From Bacteroidota bacterium (lineage in GTDB: Bacteria; Bacteroidota; Bacteroidia; Flavobacteriales_D; Crocinitomicaceae): 64,000 bases of DNA. The translations under genes were made by a program, and so were the position numbers. Below the pieces are notes generated by a model. It saw nothing but the letters and a program-made list of their open reading frames with translations. It did no database searches and had not been told where the DNA came from. Within the stretch, counting starts at the first letter, position 1, and every line of letters begins with the position of its first letter. This document shows, piece by piece, positions 59,290 through 64,000 of the stretch. The stretch lies in contig SBGX01000011.1 of NCBI GenBank assembly GCA_006226425.1, positions 155,159 to 219,158 on the forward strand, written 5' to 3'.

Positions 59290-61104
59290 ATGAAATCAGT
59301 CTTTCGGAACGTATTATTGTTCTTTGGAGTTGGAATGACTTCTTTTTCATGGAGTCAGGAAGTACAAGGGGAATGGGAGGAGCTGATCGAACAAATTAAT
59401 GAGGTCGAATACCGAAATCTGGATTCAGCTATTTTTTTGGGAGAGCGACTGACCCGCCGGACGAAAAAGCAAAACCCGTATTATTATGCAGAGAGTCTTC
59501 GCCTGAGAGCGAGAGCACATTTGATTCAGGGGGATTTTAAAAAAGTTTCCCTGTTAGTGAATGAAGCCATTCCGATTTTCGAACAGTTGGGAAATAAGAA
59601 ACAAGTGGCGTCTTGCTATAACCTGATGTCCATTTTGAATGATAAACTTCAAAGGGATGAGGAAAACCTCTCTTATTCGCTAAAAGCGATGGGGATTTAC
59701 CAGCAAATAAAGGACTCCAAAGGGATCAATATGATGGCTGGAAATCTCTTTCTATACTATTTGGATCACCAGAAAATGGATCTGGCCAAAAAGTACCTGG
59801 ATATTCAGGCAAAGACCAGTCCTAATAGCGAAGAAAGTTTCTTTCATCAGAACAATAAGGGCCTATTCTATTTGCGAAAAAAGGAATACGACCAGGCTAT
59901 TTACTACTTTGAGCGTGCCGAACAGATTGCAAAGAAGAAGCAAATGGTGGATGCCTATACAACCACTTATATTGGTTTGGGGAAAACCTACATGGAATTG
60001 AAAGATTATGGGAAGTCAGAGAAATTCCTTCTGATGGCCAGGAAAGAAGCAATTGGTCAACGGAATTTACCAGAACATAAAGATGCCCTGGAAGCCCTGG
60101 AACAGCTCTATGCGGAAATGGGACAGAAGGAGAAGTTGCAAAAAGTAGGTGCAGATCTCCGGATTGTGAAAGACTCCTTGTTCAACCTGGAAAAAATCCA
60201 CTTTATCAATCAGCTGGAGTCAAAAATACAACTGCAGGAGAAACAGGAAATTATCAATCAACAGGAGAATGATTTGTTAGAGTCAGAGGTCAAACAACAA
60301 CAGATGAACCAGCAAATCCTGGTCATTGTACTAATCCTTACTGTATTGGTGTCAGTCTCGTTTATCGTTTTTGTTGGATATAATCGAATCAGAAAGCAGA
60401 ACCGAATCATTTCAGATCAAAAACAGCGACTGGAACAGGCACATGAGTTGAATCAAAAAATATTTGCGATTGTTTCCCATGATTTTCGAGGTCCGCTAAA
60501 TTCCCTGGAAATACTGGTGGATTTATTAGGGGAACATCACCAGGAAACAGGGGTCAGCAATGAAATTATAGGAGATATTCAGAATCAGTTGAAGCAATCC
60601 GAGTTGGTGCTGGAAAACCTGATTCAATACGCCCGGGAAGAATTGCGAATGGCGGATCTCAGTAAGAGCAATATCCGCATGAAGAACTTATGTGATGAGT
60701 TAATTCTTCATACGGGAACGATGGTTTCAGAGAAGAAACTGGAAATTGTGAATGGGGTGGATTCGAAACTGGAGATCGAGAGTTCAACAGAGGTCCTACG
60801 AATTATTTTGAGAAACCTGCTTTCCAATGCGATCAAGTACTCCCCGGAAGCTTCGGTGATCGAGATTAAAAATCAAGGGCCTGATGAAATTCAGATCATG
60901 GATCGTGGGAAAGGAGTCTCCGATGAGATTCGGGAGCAATTGTTTGAACAAAGTGTAAAAAGTAAGGCAGGGACGCATTTAGAGACTGGTTTCGGACTTG
61001 GACTCAAACTTTCCGCAGAATTGGCTGCCAAATTGGGAGCGCGCCTAAAATATGAGGATCGAGAAGGGGGAGGGAGCGTATTTTCCCTTATTTTTGAATC
61101 ATGA
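59290..61104 (+). CDS. Sensor histidine kinase with extracytoplasmic TPR domain
   Basis: A two-component sensor. The 604-residue protein has a signal peptide (ends about SWSQ), a long sensor region of tetratricopeptide-type helices (about residues 35-290, for example ESLRLRARAHLIQGDFKKV and AYTTTYIGLGKTYMELKDY), a coiled coil, one membrane helix (about 337-360) and a cytoplasmic kinase. The phosphorylated residue is His397 in VSHDFRGPL, and the ATPase shows NLLSNAIKYSPEA and a Gly-rich box (GFGLGLKL). TPR-plus-kinase proteins are common in Bacteroidota. The response regulator gene overlaps its end (ATGA). No PAS domain is visible. The signal is unknown. Confidence 0.9.
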   Translation: MKSVFRNVLLFFGVGMTSFSWSQEVQGEWEELIEQINEVEYRNLDSAIFLGERLTRRTKKQNPYYYAESLRLRARAHLIQGDFKKVSLLVNEAIPIFEQLGNKKQVASCYNLMSILNDKLQRDEENLSYSLKAMGIYQQIKDSKGINMMAGNLFLYYLDHQKMDLAKKYLDIQAKTSPNSEESFFHQNNKGLFYLRKKEYDQAIYYFERAEQIAKKKQMVDAYTTTYIGLGKTYMELKDYGKSEKFLLMARKEAIGQRNLPEHKDALEALEQLYAEMGQKEKLQKVGADLRIVKDSLFNLEKIHFINQLESKIQLQEKQEIINQQENDLLESEVKQQQMNQQILVIVLILTVLVSVSFIVFVGYNRIRKQNRIISDQKQRLEQAHELNQKIFAIVSHDFRGPLNSLEILVDLLGEHHQETGVSNEIIGDIQNQLKQSELVLENLIQYAREELRMADLSKSNIRMKNLCDELILHTGTMVSEKKLEIVNGVDSKLEIESSTEVLRIILRNLLSNAIKYSPEASVIEIKNQGPDEIQIMDRGKGVSDEIREQLFEQSVKSKAGTHLETGFGLGLKLSAELAAKLGARLKYEDREGGGSVFSLIFES

Positions 61105-61715
61105 TGAATGTTAAAGTCGGGATCGTCGATGATCACCCGGTTGTTCGGACTGGAATCCGGATGTTTTTGGAAGATAATGGCTGTGAGGTTGTTTTGGAAG
61201 CAGGGAGTATGGAAGAGGCTTTGGAAGGACTAAAAGAGAATGAGGTATCTGTGCTTGTTCTGGATGTAGTCATGCCTGGTGCTAAAGGAATCAGTAATTT
61301 CAAAGAGCTCAAAAATCATTTTCCCGAGCAGACGGTTTTGGCATATACATCCTTAGCGAACAAAACGCTGATCAGTATGCTGATTCAGTCGGGGGTAGAG
61401 GGTTATGTCTCCAAAAGTGATCAAATGGACGTTTTGGTGAAAGCGATTCATCAGTTGGCAGATGGACAACGCTACCTTCCCGAGGAGTTTCGCTCCCTTT
61501 TTTCGACGAAAGAGCAGTTGATCGAACTATCTGAACGCGAGCAGGAGGTTTTACAGGCCATTTCGGAAGGAATGAAAACGAGTCAAATAGCGGAAAAACT
61601 ATTCATCTCAACCAACACGGTGGAAAGTCACCGCAAGAATCTGTTCGCAAAATTCGATGTAACGAATATGGCTTCATTGCTGGTTCAGGCTCAAAAAATG
61701 GGCTTTATCCATTAA
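61101..61715 (+). CDS. Response regulator, NarL/LuxR family
   Basis: The partner of the TPR histidine kinase. The 204-residue protein has a receiver domain (residues 1-125) with the acidic pair in VGIVDDHPVV, the phosphorylated Asp55 in VLDVVMPG, a conserved Thr/Ser and the Lys in YVSKSD, and a C-terminal LuxR-type helix-turn-helix (about 140-200, LSEREQEVLQAISEGMKTSQIAEKLFISTNTVESHRKNLF). The start overlaps the kinase stop, so the two are made together. It probably binds as a dimer to target promoters, perhaps including the small gene that follows. Targets are not known. Confidence 0.93.
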   Translation: MMNVKVGIVDDHPVVRTGIRMFLEDNGCEVVLEAGSMEEALEGLKENEVSVLVLDVVMPGAKGISNFKELKNHFPEQTVLAYTSLANKTLISMLIQSGVEGYVSKSDQMDVLVKAIHQLADGQRYLPEEFRSLFSTKEQLIELSEREQEVLQAISEGMKTSQIAEKLFISTNTVESHRKNLFAKFDVTNMASLLVQAQKMGFIH

Positions 61716-61756
61716 AATCACGGTTTTATGTGATGTTTCGTAGAGGAGGACGTTCG

Positions 61757-61764
61757 TACCTTTG
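61757..61764 (+). promoter_or_regulatory. Predicted -7 promoter element of the 41-residue membrane protein gene
   Basis: TACCTTTG at 61757-61764 matches the consensus. A TTTC 17 bases upstream is near the -33 box. The ATG at 61791 follows 26 bases after it, with AAGGA just before it. Confidence 0.55.
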
Positions 61765-61790
61765 TCATACCACTGGTTAATTAAGGAACA

Positions 61791-61916
61791 ATGGACTACG
61801 AAAGACTAGAAGCTGCTGAAACTGACAAATATTACCTGACCAAGCTAATTGTCATTGCTGTTTTATTGTTTTTATCTTTTTACAACCTCTTTTACGCCGT
61901 TCTCGATTTGTTGTAA
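61791..61916 (+). CDS. Small membrane protein, 41 residues, unknown function
   Basis: A short gene with its own promoter (TACCTTTG at 61757-61764), an AAGGA Shine-Dalgarno-like sequence eight bases before the ATG, and 41 codons. The protein starts with a charged segment (MDYERLEAAETDKYYLTK), then a single membrane helix of about 20 residues (LIVIAVLLFLSFYNLFYAVL), ending DLL. It lies downstream of the two-component genes and has a terminator at 61981-62000. It resembles no family I know, but small single-helix proteins often modulate sensor kinases or membrane enzymes. The sequence features are good; the function is unknown. Confidence 0.6.
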   Translation: MDYERLEAAETDKYYLTKLIVIAVLLFLSFYNLFYAVLDLL

Positions 61917-61975
61917 AGAAGATGCCTGATCTACTTAACAGGATTAATCCATACAGCTGGTAATTTTTGGTTAGA

Positions 61976-62006
61976 AAAAAGGCGACCTGAGAAGGTCGCC
62001 TTTTGT
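61976..62006. terminator. Bidirectional terminator between the 41-residue gene and the TPR lipoprotein gene
   Basis: GGCGACCT/AGGTCGCC, an 8-bp stem with the tetraloop GAGA at 61981-62000, flanked by A on one side and T on the other. Serves both convergent units. Confidence 0.85.
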
Positions 62007-62023
62007 ATTTGGTCTGTGGAGAA

Positions 62024-62710
62024 TTAGTGATCCAGTGCTTTCAGATTTTCGATGCGTTGCTTGATGATATCTCCACTTGAGTATCCCAGTGCAACAGCTC
62101 TTTTTAATTCGGCGTCGGCCTCATCATAGCGCCCGACCATCGCCAGCGCCAGGGCATAATTGGAGTGGGCGACGGCTAGTTGCTCATTTTTTTCAATGGC
62201 TTTTTCAAGGTATGAAATGCCCTTTTGAGGTTCGCCTTTAATGACATATAGGGCTCCAATACTAGCGTTTAGCTCAGGGTCGTTCGGATCAATTTGATGG
62301 GCTCTTTTGTAACAGTTTTCCGCCTGATCAAATTTGGCGGTCAATCGATATACGATCCCCAAATGGACCCAGGCCTCCACATAATTGGAATCTAGTTCCA
62401 GGGCCTTTTTGTGGTAGACGATCGAACTGTCAAAATGTTCCAGCTCGTTATAGGCATTTCCGAGCAAGGTGTAAATCTCTTTTCGGTCATAACTCAAGGT
62501 AGTTGCTTCCAGCGCTTTTTTAAAGTCCACTTCGGCTTGTTCATAATTTCGATCCCGATAAGCTTGAATTCCTGTTCGGGCATATTGGTCTCCGTTGCTT
62601 TCCGTTTCATTGACTCGTTGATCTTCGGTTGGCTCCGTTTCCGGAATAGCTTCAGAAGAGCAGGCGCTAAGAAAAAGAAAACATAGTAGTAAAGGGAATA
62701 AAAGTTTCAT
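62024..62710 (-). CDS. TPR-repeat lipoprotein
   Basis: A 228-residue predicted lipoprotein (lipobox SAC, Cys17) with about five tetratricopeptide repeats from residue 40 onward, such as ARTGIQAYRDRNYEQAEVDFKKAL, YVEAWVHLGIVYRLTAKFDQAENCYKRA and ALAMVGRYDEADAELKRAV. TPR lipoproteins of this kind in Bacteroidota take part in outer membrane or secretion assemblies, but the family is broad. The start at 62710 gives the lipoprotein signal; an extra three residues would be added by a TTG at 62719. It has its own 3' terminator. The upstream neighbour on the same strand is the large T9SS protein. Confidence 0.8.
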   Translation of the reverse strand: MKLLFPLLLCFLFLSACSSEAIPETEPTEDQRVNETESNGDQYARTGIQAYRDRNYEQAEVDFKKALEATTLSYDRKEIYTLLGNAYNELEHFDSSIVYHKKALELDSNYVEAWVHLGIVYRLTAKFDQAENCYKRAHQIDPNDPELNASIGALYVIKGEPQKGISYLEKAIEKNEQLAVAHSNYALALAMVGRYDEADAELKRAVALGYSSGDIIKQRIENLKALDH

Positions 62711-62781
62711 AATGTTCAAAATTGATTAGATGCTTAAAAATAGTGATTTGTAAATTATTCATTCGTGAAGAAGCAATCAAC

Positions 62782-62816
62782 AAAAAAAGGCCGGCTCTCA
62801 TTGAAAGCCGGCCTTT
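62782..62816 (-). terminator. Terminator of the right-end T9SS gene
   Basis: AAAGGCCGGCT/AGCCGGCCTTT, an 11-bp stem with a nine-base loop, followed on the minus strand by T. It lies 20 bases beyond the stop at 62837 and before the TPR lipoprotein gene. Confidence 0.85.
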
Positions 62817-62836
62817 GCATAGATGTTAGTTAAGAT

Positions 62837-64000
62837 CTATTTCAGGTAAACGATACGTTCCGTTTGTTGGAATTGCTCGTTGAAAATTCGAACGATGTAT
62901 AATCCTCGTTTCTTGTCACTCAGGTCGATCGCTTCTTTCATGAAGTTCTCTTCCTTGTCAGTTACTTTGGAAACAACCAAACGTCCGGCCTCATCGTACA
63001 CTTCGATGTTCACCTTTCCAACGTGTACGTTTTCCAGGTTCAGGGTGAAGTGTCCATCTGTAGATGGGTTTGGCATTACGTTCAGGAAGCTTGTAGCATT
63101 TTCCTTCGCAACACTTTGTGCATACGGATTGATCTTGAAAGTACTTCCGCTGATGTTTGCACGAAGCGTGTAACAGTTGCTTGAAGAATAGGCCCCATTG
63201 TAACCAATCACACGGATATAGTACGTAGAGACAGGAGCTCCGTTGTAAGTAATCGTTTCCGAATTATTGGAACCGTTTTCGCTCTTGTACAGAAGAGATC
63301 CTGAACTGTTGTACAAGTACAGATCGTAATCATAAGGAAGATTTGTCAAAGTGATTTTGATGTTCTTCGCAGCTGAAGTATTGGAGAACTTGAAGTAATC
63401 CACATCTCCGTTTGATCCGATCATGGAAATGATATCAGTGTTTGTAGAGATCGTTGCCGCAGCAGATCGAGTCTCATTGGATTCATAATTGTTAGAACAA
63501 ACTGGTGCGGAAGTTGGAGCTGTGAAGTCGCTTCCGTTTGTGAATGAACTGTTTGTAGAAGAACAATTTGTTCTCACTCTCCAGTTGTAAGTAGTCCCTT
63601 CGCTCAAACCTGTCAGGTTCAGTGTATTGCTGCTTGCTGAGAAGCTGGTCCATGATGAAGAAGTGGAAACTTTCACGTCCACGGTATAATCATTTGCACC
63701 ACTTACAGCGTTCCAGTTCAGCGTCACATCGGTGGACGTTAGGTTATTGACAGCCAATCCACCTGGAGCATTACATGGTGCTGGGGCAGATCCAGTAATG
63801 TTCACTGTATAGTCCTCTACTTCACCATAGGTGTAAGAGATACATGGTCCGGAGATTGAACCATCTTTCATGATAATACGCATCCGCTTGGCTCCGGTTG
63901 AAGTTCCTGAAGGAACAGTGAACGAACCACTAACAGTAGTTGTCGTTCCGGCACTTGAGTATACCAATTCTCCGGCATCTTCGAAGTCTTTGTCATCATT
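62837..64000 (-). CDS. Large T9SS-secreted protein with fibronectin and pre-peptidase C-terminal domains (cut by window edge)
   Basis: The frame is open to the right edge, so only the last 387 or so residues are seen. In order they are: a GEVED-type domain (YTYGEVEDYTVNI), a fibronectin type III domain (APGGLAVNNLTSTDVTLNW to YNWRVRTNCSS), a bacterial pre-peptidase C-terminal (PPC) domain (DVDYFKFSNTSAAKNIKI and YDYDLYLYNSSG), and a T9SS sorting tail (VMPNPSTDGHFTLN, VYDEAGRLVV, RGLYIVRIF). This combination is usual for large Bacteroidota adhesins or secreted proteases. No catalytic domain is visible in this part, but one may lie upstream. A strong terminator follows. Confidence 0.85.
   Translation of the reverse strand, partial: NDDKDFEDAGELVYSSAGTTTTVSGSFTVPSGTSTGAKRMRIIMKDGSISGPCISYTYGEVEDYTVNITGSAPAPCNAPGGLAVNNLTSTDVTLNWNAVSGANDYTVDVKVSTSSSWTSFSASSNTLNLTGLSEGTTYNWRVRTNCSSTNSSFTNGSDFTAPTSAPVCSNNYESNETRSAAATISTNTDIISMIGSNGDVDYFKFSNTSAAKNIKITLTNLPYDYDLYLYNSSGSLLYKSENGSNNSETITYNGAPVSTYYIRVIGYNGAYSSSNCYTLRANISGSTFKINPYAQSVAKENATSFLNVMPNPSTDGHFTLNLENVHVGKVNIEVYDEAGRLVVSKVTDKEENFMKEAIDLSDKKRGLYIVRIFNEQFQQTERIVYLK

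Noticed and set aside
1..64000. tRNA genes, CRISPR arrays, insertion sequences, integrase or phage genes
   Set aside because: None seen: no transposase or integrase motifs, no regularly spaced repeats, and no tRNA cloverleaf recognised by eye in the gaps. A tRNAscan run would be needed to exclude a tRNA fully.

Overview
The window is a stretch of chromosome from a Gram-negative Bacteroidota bacterium, most probably of the order Flavobacteriales. The evidence is the repeated -7 promoter element TAnnTTTG, proteins with type IX secretion (T9SS) C-terminal tails, WG-repeat and FISUMP proteins, a TonB-dependent receptor with a carboxypeptidase-like regulatory domain, a DUF4271-hemD pair, and methionine synthase split into two genes. 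Nothing indicates a plasmid, phage, insertion sequence, CRISPR array or recent island. I could not place it below order.

Layout. 1-5.0 kb (+): end of dnaG, then an overlapping run of MscS channel, LTA-synthase-type phosphoglycerol transferase and lipid kinase. 5.1-8.1 kb (+): DinB-like protein, then rluB with two envelope proteins. 8.1-12.3 kb (-): peptide-binding lipoprotein and TonB-dependent receptor. 12.5-15.2 kb (+): secreted protein, then mce-prfB-arsC. 15.2-21.5 kb (-): six-gene nucleotide-sugar operon making UDP-glucuronate, UDP-xylose and probably a UDP-2,3-diacetamido-uronate. 21.7-26.5 kb (+): outer membrane protein and waaA, then a double-FISUMP protein and a WG-repeat protein ending in a Hedgehog/intein (Hint) domain. 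26.5-29.9 kb (-): ileS. 30-35.4 kb: small envelope proteins, a MATE exporter and a large T9SS protein. 35.5-38.1 kb (-): acyltransferase and glutaryl-CoA dehydrogenase. 38.2-45.6 kb (+): DUF4271-hemD, a terminator, then pbp1A, scoA, a GT-C-like membrane protein and scoB. 45.7-49.1 kb (-): three single genes including a universal stress protein. 49.2-52.9 kb (+): PfkB kinase, DUF349 protein, membrane protein and dgkA. 53.1-59.2 kb: a candidate structured RNA (+), then on the minus strand speA, RNase P RNA and split metH behind a SAM-I riboswitch. 59.3-61.9 kb (+): TPR histidine kinase, LuxR-type regulator and a 41-residue membrane protein. 62-64 kb (-): TPR lipoprotein and the end of a T9SS adhesin-like protein.

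Most genes are housekeeping or envelope functions. The themes that link neighbours are envelope and lipid turnover (MscS, LtaS-like, lipid kinase, WaaA, PBP1A, DgkA, PlsC-like), surface sugar supply, one-carbon/methionine metabolism under SAM control, and secreted or surface proteins. The items most worth a second look are the WG-Hint protein, the structured RNA at about 53.1 kb, the phosphoglycerol transferase plus lipid kinase pair, the GT-C protein inside the CoA-transferase operon, the lipobox-plus-T9SS protein, and the 41-residue membrane protein. Only two stretches over 300 bases lack a protein gene: 52919-53250 (candidate RNA) and 58972-59289 (riboswitch and promoter).
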